Shown piece after piece: positions 1-15,079 of a DNA stretch of 64,000 nucleotides. The position numbers and the translations under genes were made by a program. Positions within the stretch are counted from its first letter, which is position 1. Each line of letters starts with the position of its first letter. Below the pieces are notes generated by a model. The model did not search any database. It was not told the origin of the DNA and saw only the letters and a program-made list of their open reading frames with translations. The DNA is from Camarhynchus parvulus (Eukaryota; Chordata; Aves; Passeriformes; Thraupidae): assembly GCF_901933205.1 (NCBI RefSeq), contig NC_044573.1, positions 56,675,993 through 56,739,992 on the forward strand. The letters run 5' to 3'.

Positions 1-3000
1 CTGTGAGAAGAGCAGTGAGCCTGAGCACCAGGATTTTCCAAATGTACAGGAGATAGTTGCATACTTTTTTTTAGACTTTGGAAACCCTCAGCAGCAGTCT
101 CTACCTATGTGTTCCTATTTTTTCAGTGTTTGTCACAGAATCTGCAAGGAATACTGTGAAAACAGTGTCTAACAACTTGTATGATCACATATGTTTTTGT
201 CCTATCAAAAGTCTTATAAATTGCCACCTTTCTCTCTGGTACAAATATATTTTAGAATTCAAGAAGCATTTTTATAAATGTATGTTTTTGTGTGCTTTTT
301 TGTTTACTTTCTGCATTTCTTTCAGTCTGTATATCATAAAACAACAAGGAACTTTCACTTTTTTAGTTTCACTTTTAGACTGTAGTTACGGTAAAGTTTC
401 AAATGCAGTTGTGGTATTTTTATAATTGAACATCAGGTGATTTTTGATATTTTGACCAGAAATGTTTTTAATAAATATTGTTAAGGCATCTGAAGCAAAA
501 TAAAAATGTATGTTTTCCTTTGATGTAGACTTCCTCACAAGTTCCTCATAAAAGGAGATAAGAAGATTGATTAAAAGTTATAGGGAAGGAGGCAGGAGAC
601 TGGGGTTTAATGCCTCTTTTATCATGTATCGAATTATGTCCAACAATGTGCATTAACATTTTTGTTCCAGTATCCTGTTCAGTGTGTGAGGGCCAGGCAG
701 GTGTCTCCCTGAGGGATACCTGCCTCAAAGGTAGCTGGATATGTTAGCACCCAGATTTGCATGTGTGCTGGGACTCCAAGAACAGCAAACACTTAGGTGT
801 GAGTGAGTGGCAGCCAGCTCCCTGCTGAAAATGGACATAGCCTGCTCCTGGGTAAGGCCAAAATAGATGGCAACAGATGTGGGCCAGCAGGAGATGCAGC
901 TTCCTCCACACCATCACGCTCACATTTTCTTACAGCCAGGCTGGAAAGCAAGAAAAAGGGTAGGAAGCTGACTGTAAACAAGAGCTCTCCTAGGATATGC
1001 ATCCCTGTGTTTATAGAAAGAAGTGTTTGGCTGGCTCCCACTCCAGCAGGGTACGTGGTGTAGCCTAGATCTTTAAGTCTGTACCTCTGGTTTCTGCACA
1101 GAGCCCTCTAGACCTCTATTACCCTGATTATAGCAGAGCACCTACCCTGAAAACCCAGTGTGTTCTGGTGTAAAACAGAAATGAGATAGCAAGGGTTCAG
1201 ACTTACTAGTTGATTGCATTATATATTTTTCTTTATTTTGAAAGTATAGTTGGCCTTAGGTCAGGCAGCAATAAGAATTCAATTATAAGGTGAAACTGAA
1301 TCAATTGAAATTTTATAGAACTTGATGAAATTAGAATCTTGAGTGAGGGAGCAAAGGTAAACCTTACACTCATCAGCAGAGGCTCTTTTTTGTGGTAAAC
1401 CCTTTTTGTTTGTGTATGGCTTGAAAGGATAGGAATGCCTGAGGCCTTCCAACTGCAAAAATAGCTTACTATAGGAACTGAACATATGTTGTACAAAAAC
1501 TCTTTTTTCATTTGTTCTGAAACAGCATGGTACAGTAGGTGCAAAAGGAGGCTTGGGCAAGTGACACCACATCTTTGGACACCAGCAGAACCCCATGTCC
1601 AGTTGGTTGCCCGAGCATGGTGGGCTCAGTGGTGTTCCAAGAGCGGGGCCTCCTCTGAAAACTAGCCTTTCCCTGTAATGCCTTTCCATGTAATTCCTCA
1701 TCATCACACAGAACAATCTCATTTCTTTTTAAAACGCAGTGCTAACAATAAGAAGCATTCATTGCACATATTGCAGCTTCATCCTTTTAACCTGCAGTGG
1801 AGCACTGACATTCAAAGTAATAGAAAATTTGCTATTTGGTGGGGCATTGACATTGTATGTTACCAGAATACCTGGAGCAATACAGCCTTTCCAACTACTT
1901 TCATCACACATAAGACTAAGTGATTCCTTGACTTTATTTTATTGCTAGCAACTACTACTTGAGAGGCCATCATGATGTTTGTTTATTTATTTAATTATAT
2001 AAAATATGATGTGATAAAAATATTAGACAAATTTGATTAACAACAGAGGAGAGGACAAATAAGTGAAAACATATGCAAATAAGCTTATTTCCTTAAATGA
2101 TTCTTTTAAGCATACTAATATGTCAGCAAAGAGAACAAGAACAGCAATATGCATTTCCAAATGATAAAGTAAGCCCTATTCACAATAGAAGTGATTTGCT
2201 TCATGTAGATGTTTACCTACAAGGGTGTGGTTACTATAATGTATGCCTGGCTGGCAAGCAGAGAGGCTTTTGTTCCGTGGTTGCTTTTAAAAGTGTCCTC
2301 TGAGGGAGCTGCACCTCTGCACCAGTTCAGCAGAGAATTCCATCTGTTCCTTCTCTCCCCTTTTTGCTCTTGTAAATGCAAAGCAACTCTGGTGATGTTT
2401 CTCGAGGTTCTATAGATACACCTTGCTGTACCTGAAAGCAGAGCTTAATCTATAGACTGTCGCAGTGCTATTGAGGGCAAACACGTGTAAATGAGTTTAG
2501 CCACTTATTTGTGCAATGCACAACACAGCAAGGCCCTATGGACGCTAGCAGCTTACACTGAGCCCTTTTTCACTGTCATGCAGCTGGAAAGGCCTGGTTC
2601 CCCATTACAGCAGTCTTTCTTCCCTCTTGTTCTATTGACTTGATAAATTGGAAGGAAATACAAGGTGATTGACACCAGTTTAAATAAAAGCATGGGCGGA
2701 CTCCTGTCAAGTCCATTGTCTCTAAAATTCATTAATGTCTCCGATTACTGGAAAATATGTAAAGGAGATTTATCTCCTTCTGTGGTTCTAACTCACTGGT
2801 TGCAGTCATTTCTTACCTGTTTTCTTTTAGATGTTAACCCATTATTAATCGCATTTTTTAGATTTGTCATGGACACTTATGCTTCTCACACAAAGCCCTA
2901 TTTCCTGGGTAGTGTTTTATTATCTTATTAAAATATTTTGTATTTTATATGCTCATAACCTTGATCCTTTCATACTTTCTCCCATCATTTAACTGACTGA

Positions 3001-6000
3001 ATATTGTGAAGTGGAATCAATCTCTTCTTTTTCCACTCTCTTACACACTTACTCTATTGCTTTGGCAGACTACTGTAAGCTAGCTACTAGAGCTTTTCAT
3101 TTTCACCATATCTGTTTTACATCCTCAGGCCCTATGTCACTCCTTTCTGTATTAGTCAGTAGGAGGTGCCAAATATTGGCAAGAAAAGTAATTTTTTCAG
3201 GCCAAGACAGAATTAATAACCCCCATTTCTGTGTCTTGCAGCCCTTGTTACTCACTGCTGTTTAAGAGGTAGTCAAATGATGTTTGCAATAAAGCTGTGT
3301 ATACAAAAATAGCAGTGCTCCTTCCTCTCTTCCTTGTGCCCACAAGGAAGACCATTCCTTGTGCTGTCATTTAATTCTGTGAAGTTGCTCCTACATCACA
3401 CTGTTAGCTTTTAAAGAACTTTGCTGGATCTTAGAAGCAAGACCAAGTGGTTGAATAGGTGATTACTATCCCTTAGAAAACTGAAGCAACCACCATGTTA
3501 TTACTAACTATTTGTGTCCAACAAAGTTTGGGTATGAACTTTGAAAATGTGTTCACCAAATATTTTTTAGCAATAATTCTTCAAATTGCATGTTTGTGTG
3601 CACTGTTTTTTCAGGGCTGGAAATAACTTCTGTGACCTGCAAAAATATTTCCCAAGATATCTTGTAAATGTCGATTGACAACATCAGCCAACTTGTGGTT
3701 TGAGAGCTTAACCCGATAGGAAGAGGATAGTCAAAAATATTGAAAAAGCTTGTGCTCAGCTACTTGAAGAGGGGGCACCTCAGCAGCACTGGGTGCTTAA
3801 TTTTCATTAGGGATTTGGGCCTTTATGGGGTTTACATGGCAAAATTAGCTGGAAAATGATCCTTGGTGGCTAAGTATAAAATGGAGATGGTTTAGTGGAC
3901 CCATAAGGAAAGTGAGTAAAGCATCGGGTCTGTGGCCAGAGTGGCATGCTGACAGTGCTTGGCTTTGAGTCCTCTGCTGTGCAGTAACTACAAAGATAAA
4001 TTGTGAAAATGAAATCAGATTTGAAAGACAGGTGTCAAAGTGGAATTTTCTGTGCTTTCCTTTACTTCTCCCTTTAGTGAAGCCTGGTGAGTTATATAGA
4101 AAATGATACTTGGAAGACTCTTTCATACATTTAGATACCCTGTTCTTTTTATGTGCACTCTCTCACACATGTAAAAGAAGCCATTAACTTTCACATTCAC
4201 CCTTCCAGTGCTTTCACTGCAGTCATTACTAATGACTGTATTTTCTGGACATGATGGTGTTTGTATCCCTATTCTTTAATGTTTTATTACTTCTGTTTTG
4301 TGCTTCCCATATGTTTCCGGGGAGAATTCCCTTCTTTCTTTTACTCGTCTTGTTTCTGCTTGATCTTTCTGTGTATGCCAATTAATAATGAAGGCTCTGC
4401 CTGTGTTTCCCCTCCCTATGGCACAATGTGGTTTTCTCTAGCTCTCACTTTTTGTGAAAAGTAGGCCATCTACTGTTGCTTTCTAGTATGGATTACAGAT
4501 TCCCCAGCAAATGGCCATGGCATGCATATAGCTCCAAACTGGACTTCACAAGTGCCTATTCTCCTGTTCATTGGCACATCTTATTTTGCAGGCAGATTGT
4601 GATGTAATAATTTCGATAGCAAACTGAAATCTTATTTCTTTTTTCCCTTCTTTTGAATAGTAACTAATATAATTGGTTCATGTTCATCTGCCATAAACCA
4701 AGCTTTTTATTTTGTAATCTAAATAGTATTCAGTGTTCTGGTTTGCTAATCTAAAACTTTTCCTCAAACGAACATTTTTCATAGTTATACATCAAGCACC
4801 TTTCCTCTTTCCCATCTCCACTGATCACCAAGAGATGATCACCTATTGATTTAGGCAGCTATTAGTGACAGTTTTTGTCAGTTTAGCACATCTTTGTTGT
4901 GGGAATTTTTTTGTTTTGTTTTAGTTTGGGGATTTTTTCTTTTTTTTTCCTTTTTTTTTTTTCAGTGTGGTTTTGAACAGAAAAGTGACTTTAAAAATTG
5001 AATCTTGGTAGTACACATTCTCCATATGTCTTCTGAGTCATATCTGGATAGTACACTAATGAAAACAAGCTCCAGTGTTGTCAGCACTGTAAAACACAAA
5101 GGGCACTGAAAAGGGAGCTGGCCCATCATATGCCTGTTGTACCACCAGGTCTGCATTTTGGTTCTGCATCTGATTCCTCAGCTATTTTTGGACATGCTAC
5201 AGAAACTGAGCATTGACAGTGCTCAACTTTTTATCAAAGGTGAACTTGCTGTGGGGGCAATTGTCTGGACTTCATTTTAATGGGGATATTTTTGCATGAT
5301 TAGAATCACATGCAGCCAAATACAGCTTTTCTGGTCTGTACTTTTAGGTCAAAGTTGAATATTTATTCCTTTCCTTCCTATGAAAACTGACTGAGGGGCT
5401 TATCATACAACATCAATTTTGTGAAAAAACTTTCCTTTATTTAGTGACCTATTAGTCTTAGTTCTGCAATAAAATATTTACTGCTTGATTCATTTCATTA
5501 AGAATAAAGCATGAGTATAATAATTTTGTTATGGTCAGTTAAATTTTTTTTCACTTGCAATTACACATTATTTTTCAGTGCCTTGTCTCTCTTTTCACAT
5601 TAAACTGTCATTAAGTTTTTTTATTTCAGTTTTAGGTAAGTTGCAGTTTTCAGGGATGTTCTCTTTTCTCAGTTAGAAATACAAGGGATTGCAGTTCCTC
5701 TGGGGAGGGATTTTTTAAAAAATCGACCTACTTCACATAAGCAAAATTACAGAACCATTTCATCTTCTCGAGTATCTGACTCTTTAAACTGGTCACTAAG
5801 AGAGAGGCAGCCTTCCACTGGGTGCAATTGCTGTGCAAAAGAAAATGAAAAATAAAGTAGGTAAAGGCACCTTTAGTAGCTCTGAGAATGATAAATTTAG
5901 ATAGATCCTCAGTGCTTTGTGGGTAGAAATATAAGACAAGTGAAGACAGTTCACTTTTCTTTAACAAGACATTTAGGGAACCAGCTAAATTGCTGAGGGG

Positions 6001-7914
6001 TTCATATGAATAAATAAAGCATCTGTCCTTACTGATCTGTCACTTGTCAGATGTTGTTTTAATTTGATGAAGAGGCCAATATCTGCTTATGGCCCCTCTG
6101 TCTGCTCAAATATAACTGGAGAGCAGGACTCAGCTCTTAGGGTGAGGCACTAGAACTCAACAATGGCAGCACACCAGCTAAGTGCCACCATGGAGCTGTG
6201 ACAAATGACATTTTGACAGACATGTAGGAGCTATCTGATTACACTGGAAGGGCCATTAAATTTAGCCTCAGATGCCCTAAATCTCAGTGTGGTAAGCTAA
6301 CACACAGGCACAAATTCTCTCAGGAGCCACGGCCTTCTAGAGGTTGAGAATGAAGCTGAAGGCATTTACTCTAGGATAGAGGAAATCTAAGTCTAGAGGA
6401 GTTTGGACAGAATTGAGAGACATTTTTAATATTCCCAATATAAATAGTTAAGTACTCAATGACAATGCCTAAATGGTCCATCTCTAGTTTTCAGACTTAG
6501 TCAAATGAATGTCATGAGCTTATCACAGGAGCTGCTTCTTCAGACTGCTTTGAACAGAGGCATAAATCCCATACCAGTTCATGCTGTTCAAATTTAAACA
6601 CATTTCACTGAAACAAATATGTATTAAACCTATTTTTACTCTATCAGAGGTTGCTTTGGTGTCAAATCATGTGATTTTTTTTAACCTCAGATACCTCTTT
6701 GCAAGAAATACAGGCAATGTTGCTGTTTCTGTTAAATACACAGTTTCAGGTACTCCTGATAATGAGAGACTTCAGCATTTTTTGTAGAAAAGTACTCACA
6801 TGATTTTGCTTAAACATATTGGTTTTGTTCTTCACATAAATTCTCATCTAAATGTTTCAGAAACAGCTGGACATTGTCAACATGGTCTGTACAGCCTCTA
6901 TCTTCTGCAAGTAGGTAGGGCAATATATAGAGTTTCTTCTAGTGTCAGTCACTGGGATGGCAAGTGCTTCTCTGTGAAGTCTGTTTTATTTAGCTGACAT
7001 AACAGGAGCAGATCTGTATGTAACTGTGCCAAGGAAGGATCATCTTGTCTGCACATTTCTTCCAATCTCTGCCTTTGCTTCAGGACATTGAGGGCTGGTG
7101 ATAATGCACTAGAAATTATATCTTGCCAAAAAAGCTTTGAAACCTTGCCCTATAAACCCTGGCCTGTTTTTTTTCCCTTTTCCAGTAATAGTTCCTCTGG
7201 AATTCCCCAGTAAAAAAACATACTCTTAACCTTCCTAGTGACATTTTAGTTGTACTTGACAATCACACAGTTCATAAGTGTTTTGGCTAATATTCTAGCC
7301 CAGCTGGCTATTTCTCTCCCTCTAGCGCACCAAGATTGATATCCACCCTGCTAGTCTCCCTCAGACAAAGCTGGTATTGTCAGAAAGTCACCTATTTTTT
7401 TTTACTGCCTTACTAAAGGGTCAGAATTCAGAGATTCTCATGCTTTTTTTACATGCTGTAGGCCACTCTAGAAATAGTGAGGTTTTCAGCAGTTTCTGAA
7501 GGCCTCAGGGCCATCCTGTCTTCTATTTTCAGCTTCCTTTCCAGGTTTTAGGGATTACCCTAAACCTACAAAAATACGCTTTTTTTTTTGCTTGTAGCTA
7601 GCAATTCACTACTGTTTGAAAAGGCAGGCATGACTGTTTACTCTTCTCTGTAAGGTACTGGTCAGGCAAATGTAATTCTGTTGGTTTTGACTTTCTGAAA
7701 ATTCAATGGCCTGTAGAAGTCTCTGACCCTCTTGTGTCTGTGCTTTCTTCCACACCATAAATATATAACATTTTTGTTTCTGTAACTGGGTGACAGGTTG
7801 GGATATCCATAGTTATCAAATATTTCCACAATTTGGAGTAATTTACCCCAATACTGTATTAACAGAAATTTTTGTGTAAGGAAAAAGTCACAAAAGCTTC
7901 ACATGATTTCATGT
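1..7914. other. Intergenic DNA, no gene recognised
   Basis: AT-rich sequence with only short, unrelated chance ORFs. Two AATAAA hexamers 29 bases apart (470 and 499), followed by a T/GT-rich run, could mark the 3' end of a + strand transcript coming from outside the window, but no coding sequence supports this. A poly-T/pyrimidine tract lies at about 4905-4963. By vertebrate synteny this should be the side facing MYB. Confidence 0.6.
2770..2787. promoter_or_regulatory. Adjacent GATA and RUNX motifs
   Basis: TTATCT (GATA on the minus strand, 2770-2775) is followed five bases later by TGTGGTT (RUNX core, 2781-2787). Such pairs are common in blood-cell enhancers, but motifs this short also arise by chance. 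Confidence 0.2.
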
Positions 7915-8237
<323 letters not shown>

Positions 8238-11200
8238 TAGGACTATTTTATTTTTGCATGGAAAGGACCAGTACCATTCTTTGTGTTACAAGAAACATTT
8301 TCAGGCAATTTGCTACTCTACACAATTTTTAATGGGTGTTGGAAAGGCCCCATCATTCTGTATTCCTTTCCTTTCGGATACAGATGAGCTGACTGTGCAG
8401 AGTGATATCAGGGTTACTGTAGTCAGCAGTGAAACTCACAAAAGATTCATTTGTAGAATAAGTGACTTCCACTGGTCTCATAACACACAAGAGCAGAAAG
8501 CCCACCAGCTACTTCCCTTTGCAGGAGGAAAATGCTCTCCACTTGCAGTTATCTTCTCCATGTTGAAAAATGAGATATGATCACTGCACCACTGCTGCAT
8601 CATCTCCAGTTTTTCATCCTTCTTCACACTTTCAAGAGATCCACATTCTTCAGATGTTCTCTTTACTTTTGTATCAGCTGCATTGCTATGACACTACAGC
8701 TTAACAGACTGCAAACCTCTGTCTGTCCTGGTCTCAACCAACAGCCCCAGTGTGTTGTCTCCTCTGTAAAATGCCCTTTCCCTTCCAGTTTTCCTGCTGA
8801 GCTTCTGAGGGCAACACTGGCTTATTTTAGCTTGGATTGGTGATGAAGATAATTGTATACTGGCTCTGACAGTAGAAATACCAAGCCTGTTTTAAAACTT
8901 CTGTGCTTGCCATGAAGTAGGAAACCTGCTTTCCAGGGTTCATCACACTTAGAGACACAAGTAATAGAGCCTGAGAAGAATGACTGTGCATGTTCCTCCT
9001 GGGTGTCTTTTGTTCAGCACACAACTGAAAAATTACCCTTCTTCTGTCATTTCCTACATTTTTGCATTTCTAGCTATTTCTGTGATCAAGATGATTCTTT
9101 AAGTACTGCCTATTGTTTTGATCATGTCTGCTTGCTGCACTTTTCTGTGTCCTTCAGTAGCTGCAAATACTTCTGTAGTATCTGTCTGAAATACTTTGTT
9201 AAATGGTCAACTTCCTATTTCTTAGGATCATCTCAGTGGTGTTACTTGAGTGCCAGTGGCATGTGACTAGAAAGCCATCCACCAATCCTTTTCAGAAATA
9301 ACAATTACCAGGTTAGTCTAAATTTTAAATACTTTCACAGATACATCTTAGCAAGCACTTTGCACTCTCCTTTTGTCTGTATTACGATCTCATAAAGCTT
9401 TATTTAGACATCAAATCAAGCTATAGCTAAGTTTCTTGGTACTTTCAAGGCCTTCATATTTTCTTTTATTTTTCCCCCCTCCTTGATTAGGAAAGCTATG
9501 ATTGGCAAACCAATATTCTCTTCCTACACTATTGCAAACTGATGGATCTTTCCCCTATATCTAACTCTCAGTATAAAAACTTGGTAGCTGCCTGTGAGAA
9601 CTCCTTCTATTTTGACTATTCTGTAACTTCATCAGCATTTTAGTACTTCAGAGTACTAAGGCCAGACTTAGATTTTCATCTTTAGCAAAGTTAAGGTTGT
9701 TCATCTTGAAATCACCACTGAAAAGCAAGCGAAAACAGGGTGAAATGTGGCAAAAAGCATATTCTTTTTGTTCAGCCTGACTCATATTAATTTATCTCTA
9801 ACTATCCATTTGGGATAAAATTTATATGAATGACACATTTCAATTATTTGTACTTCATCAGTTTAACTGAAAATGTTGTTTTTAAACTATATAGTTTTTC
9901 ATACAGACAAACCTCACTTGTGATACACAAATAATACTATTTACTTTCATTTAAATTTCCTAGTTACATACACTTCTTGATGCACTGAGTTAGTAAAACC
10001 TACAATCTGAAGTTCTTGGAGAAGTTACTAGGTAATTTTTAGAGATAATACTTGGCTGACCTCAGGGTTTATTGATTAGCTGCTTCATTCCTGTATTGAG
10101 GTTTGGGCACACAAACAACAGATTTGGCAAGCTCTCTTAGACTGGCAAAGATGGAAGGTGAGGGTAAGAAATCAGTGAGTGGAAGTAAAAGTGTAAAGTA
10201 GTCTAAGGAACAGGTTGTTAGATATTGATAGAAAAAGATGTGTACCAATATACATAAATTTAGACAGAATTCCAGATGCAACCCTGAATCTGGCTCTTGA
10301 ACAGGCTCCTTGCATGTCTTATTCCTGCTCCTGGAATATGAGTCAAAAGGATTTTTCTGTTCATCTACAAGAGAAAAGGACCAAGCACAGAACATAATTC
10401 AAGAAGGTCAGTCCCAGATGTAACAACTGCAAGAGCAATGGCCAGCAGAAATTCACACAGATACAACTTCCTCAGGTGCTCGTGTGTAATCTTGGGGCTG
10501 CTGAGCTCACTTTCCAGAGCTTCAGAGAAAAGGACTGCATGCTGCAATTGATGTGCTGCATGATTCAAAGCATATAATCTATCTTCAGCAGGTCCAGCTT
10601 AAAGACTCTTACAAGAGTTAATAACATCTCTATTCTTTAGAGGACATTGCAAAAGTTAATGCATTAAAGTTCATAACAATGACTGAAATGATTGTGATGT
10701 AAATCAAATGGAAAGTTACTGAAGCAAAAGAACTCTGAGAGATATCCCTCTTTTAAAATAGTTTTTTTCTGTTCCACTTCGTTTTTTTTCCACACAGTGG
10801 AAGTCAACAGAGACATTAATTTTTCTGATATTTACAGATTTTTATTACACAGTATTTAGGCAATTTTCTAAAAGGAAAGCAGTATTTATGCTTTTTTAAG
10901 GTCTTCCACGTCTCTGCCTGAGAAAGTTCAGCTGGGTTCTTCTGTCAGATACTAAGGTCTGTTTCATTCTGGAACACAATGCAACATGAAGGGTGATGGT
11001 ACCACTGTCACCCACACAAGTGAGACCTGATTAAATGTGGTGGGGCTTCTTCTTTCATCTGGATTATTCCAAACTATTTTTTTCCTTTAAAGCTTAATCA
11101 CCACAACTGCCTAAACTATTTGTGAGAAAAACTTCCTTGTTGATTTTTAATATTCTTATCTTTCTGTTGAGGCTCGAGAGATTTCAAAACACAAGGAGGA

Positions 11201-13976
11201 CCTCTGACAAGGGCACATCTGATACATAAAAAACAGCAAAGAAAACAAAGCAAACAGAAATTTGCATGAAAATAATGTTCTTTTGAAGCAGTAGAGACAA
11301 ACATGCAGTGCCATACTTGTCTCCTACTCTTACAAAACATCAGTGCTCAGAGTCTCCGTTAGAAATGATAATGGCAATATTAATGTGGGTCCTTATCTGA
11401 GACCTGCTGAAGTCAGTTAAAGGCCTTCCATTGATTGCAGGGAATATTAGATCAGGCCCTTTCAGGACATATTTTGGTCAACTCTTGTCCAACCGTTATT
11501 TCACATAGGAGAAAAGGGGTTTATCTCTCTTCTGCACTCTGGGCTTCTATCAGCAGTGTGACATCCAAGTGAGGGACCCAAGCACCAGAAAAGTCCAGGC
11601 TGTCCCGGTGGTGAAGTACACAGGGTGTGGAAGTTTTTAGAGTCTCAACATGATGACACATAAGAGAGAAAGGGAGAGTGAAAATAAATCATAAAGCAAG
11701 ATCGGAAGGTAAAGATGTAGAATAATATAAAAGCAGTTTTTTCTTCAGTTTTTCTACCAAAAATAGTCCAGTCATGTTAAGACGTGAACAGGTGGGAAAG
11801 TACAGCTTTGCAGCTTTAAAATTGTACATTGTTTTTCATCTGTAACACAAAAGGGAGTTTGAAAAAAATGAAAAACATTCCAGCAGGTTTTGGAGCAGGA
11901 AGGAAATCATGCCAAATTATTGCTGATGTTCAGTCTTTACAGGTGTGCTTTCTTCTTCACCTTGATGGGAAATCCCCTCTTTTAATCTCATACAATGTAG
12001 CAGAATGTCTGTAAGCAACTTCCTACCTGGTGTCCTTTTCTTCTGCTTTTCAAACCACAGTGAGGCAACAGGAATTAAGACCCTGCAGGTTATGGATGAA
12101 ATCGTATCAGCTTGCACAGCATCTCTGGCAGTGGGGTTCTGGAGGGATGCTGGCAGCCCTGTGCAAGCAAACTTTTAGCAGAGCAGGGGCCAGCCTCAGC
12201 TGTTTGCTATGGTTTGGTCTTCTTGCTCCCATACTTTCCCACTGAATTTGCTTTCCTCTTACAGGGTGCTGCATTTCAGTAGGGAAGTGTTGGCCGTAGG
12301 TGTGATAAGCATTTATTTTATATTATTTCAAAATAAAGATGATTCATGGAGAAAAAGACCTTTGAAACTGTATCCTATCATATCTTGTCACCATTGTACA
12401 AACAGAACTAGGTACTAATACCACTGTTGCACATTTTATGGTTCAAAAACCAAAATGACTAAAAATAAAAGGAAAGGACAAGCATGACCCAAATGTATAA
12501 TTTCTATCAGATTCCTTTAAAATATTGAAAAATTAGAAGACTGTTAAAATACAAATATTTCACAATATTTTATTTAATTTTTAAGTAATTTGAATCTTAT
12601 GACCATTATCTGCTTCCACATGTTATTTTTTTTCTTGTGGTATTTAATTTTTATTTAATTTGTATTTTAAAATTTTTAAAACTTCTACATTAGTGCTACT
12701 ATGATGTCTGTATTCTGTTAAATATTAGAAAGAAAAAGAACACTTTGTGCCTCTGACATCATGCAGCAGAACCATTTCAATGTATAGTCTTGATACAGTT
12801 GATTTGATGTTTTTCCAGAAACCTTTTGGAAGTTTGGTTGTTTTGGTTTTGGTTTTTTTTTAATGAAACATGTTGCAATATTTTGACACTTTGCCCTAAA
12901 TTTGGAAATGCAGTTTCTTCTTACCTGGCACTAAGCTGATCATCAGCATCATTCTCTTCTCAGTTTTCATGGAGTGCATATGAAATCAGGTAGTCTTGTC
13001 CATGCCCATTCCCTCCCTGATTGTAGAGCCATAAAACCAACACTATTTCTCTTCCCTGTGCACTCACCCAACCACCTGGACTAGAGCTGAGACATCTTTC
13101 CCTTCCTGTAGCAGCACAGACGCTGGGACCCTGGTAAATCTAGAAAGCTGGAAAAAAACAGGGCCACATCTTATTCCACATCTCTTTTAGTTAGACACTG
13201 TTGTTTTTCTTTTTTTTTTTTTGTGATTTATTACTGCAAAGGACAGAATGGGAGATGAATACATCTTGTATGAATTTTGCAAACATACCACAAGAAAATG
13301 TACACCCCAGAATATTTGATAACAATTCACATATACATTGCTACTTCTGTATGTGCAGTGAAAACAAAGAATGGCACTGTAATTTAGAAAATGTGAATTG
13401 TTGAAGAGATTATTATAAATAGAGATAAATATTCCATTAATTTTATTTGTAATCATTATTGGTTTTCACTCTTTTTTGCACTCAGAGCAAATTAAGCAAC
13501 AAGTTAGAACAAGCCTTGAGAAAAGAAGTTTATTCATGACTTTTGATCAATTTCCATATCTTTAGATTTTTAGTGTGATGAGAGATATAATTAAACAGTT
13601 TTCAACAAAGGCCTCATCCAAAACTTGTGAAAGGTAGTAGGTACCAGTGCAATTTCATTAAAATTAATTGGCAAGTCTCCTTCATTAGAAGGAGCAAGAT
13701 TTTGAGCATGGTAACTTGCCTGAGTTTTGTAAATTCAAGCTTTATGTTTTGAGATTAAAATTCCTGTTCATACAAGTACAGCCTGTAAAAAGTAATGAAT
13801 GGAAAGTAGGGTGGAAATCTTGAAGTGCTTGTTCAATTAAACAAGGAAAAAGTAACGTGAATTACCGATTTTTGTAATACTTTGGCAAGAAATTACAAAA
13901 ATGATTGATAATTTCAATCTTCACATTCTGTATATTGATATACTAAACTGATGTTCAGATTAAATATTATAAAAAT
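8238..13976. other. Intergenic DNA, no gene recognised
   Basis: AT-rich, with no exon-like structure. A fragment of an old dispersed repeat lies at 11406-11460, and a short poly-T run at 13211-13222. Confidence 0.6.
11406..11460 (+). repeat. Fragment of an old dispersed repeat (TGAAGTCA...GATCAGGCCC type)
   Basis: TGAAGTCAGTT is followed by a near-inverted copy TCCATTGATTGCAGG, and the fragment ends AGATCAGGCCCT. The same word set recurs elsewhere in this window. I recognise the pattern as common in bird and reptile intergenic DNA but cannot give it a sure family name. Confidence 0.4.
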
Positions 13977-14180
13977 AGTTTTTCACTGAAAGACTGGTCA
14001 GGCACTGGAAAAAATTGCCCAGGGAGATAGTGGAGTCACTATCTCTGCAAGTGTTCAAGAGGTGTCTGGATGTGGCACTTGGGGGTATGGTATTGGGGTG
14101 ATTATGGTAGTGCTGGGTTGATGGTTGAAATAGATGATCTTGAATGTCTCTTCCAACTTTGAGCATTCTGTGACTCTGTA
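13977..14180 (+). mobile_element. CR1 LINE 3' end fragment
   Basis: This 200-base piece has the CR1 3' order: TTTTTCACTGAAAGACTGGTCAGGCACTGGA, GGGAGATAGTGGAGTCACTATC, GTTCAAGAGGTGTCTGGATGTGGC, GATGATCTTGAATGTCTCTTCCAAC, and the tail ATTCTGTGACTCTGT. The body and 5' parts are missing. It is in + orientation. Confidence 0.93.
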
Positions 14181-15079
14181 AACTGGCAGGGCACTCTATA
14201 CTTACTATTGCAGCTTTTTCTATCATAGCGTTAGCCAAACCTCAAGGCCTAAAATAAATCTTGTCACATACTGAAAGCAAAGTATATTTCAGAATATAAC
14301 AGAATATTTCAGTTTGGAAAAAAAAAAATCAAATATTTAACTTGTCCTGCTGATTTGTGATGAAACAAAGTGTTGGTATCTCGGAGCTGCTCAGGGAGTG
14401 ACAGAGTTGCACACTGGTGGCCGCTTTCTGCAGTCATTTGCATGGCTTGCTAGTCCTTTGTCTTGAAGTCAGTGGAAATTTTGCCATTGAGTACAATAGG
14501 ATGACAGCTTAGACTTTTATTTTCTTTTGGATAAATATCTTTCCCAGCATTTCTCTTCACCTCACCACCACCTTTTTCCTCTTGCATCCCCACAGCTATC
14601 TCTTATTTTATATGGCTGCAGCTATTTCATCTCTGACAGACCACTGTGGGCTCAGTCCAGCTGGTTATGTGCCACATGGACTTTTTGTGATCAAAGTGTC
14701 TCCATTTCAGGGAGAGCTGTCTAACTGCAATGCCTCTCACAGCCCCATCTCTCTGTGATCAAAATCATTGTGATTTCAAGCTGATTCTGACCAGCCAGGA
14801 GGAAGGAGAAAAGAGGAAGGACGTCGGTGCGGTTATGGTGTTAGCCAGAGCCTCTGGGGATGAAGGTGTATTTCCCTGTTCTGCCACAAATGGCTGTCGT
14901 GGCTTCAGGCAAATTACTTGAACTACTATACAGGTCCCTAAAATGTTGCTTAGGCAGTAGAATAATGTTTTAAAAGGCATAGTCCTGAAACCACTGATGG
15001 TCATGGCCTAAGCTTCTGCATCTCTCTGCCTGTGTTGAGAAGTGCCTCAGTGAGAACACAACTGAACCGTTCAGGGCCT
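14181..15079. other. Intergenic DNA with one old repeat fragment
   Basis: No gene is recognised. TTGAAGTCAGTGG followed by TGCCATTGAGTACAA (14462-14501) is a second fragment of the dispersed repeat seen at 11.4 kb. Confidence 0.5.

Noticed and set aside
4899..5156. Poly-T tract followed by a minus-strand ORF, possible retrocopy
   Set aside because: No recognisable protein, no target-site duplication visible; it is a simple pyrimidine tract.
13201..13456. Minus-strand processed retrocopy suggested by poly-T and an AATAAA on the minus strand
   Set aside because: The hexamer is only about four bases from the A-tract, too close for a true poly(A) tail, and the adjoining ORF matches nothing.
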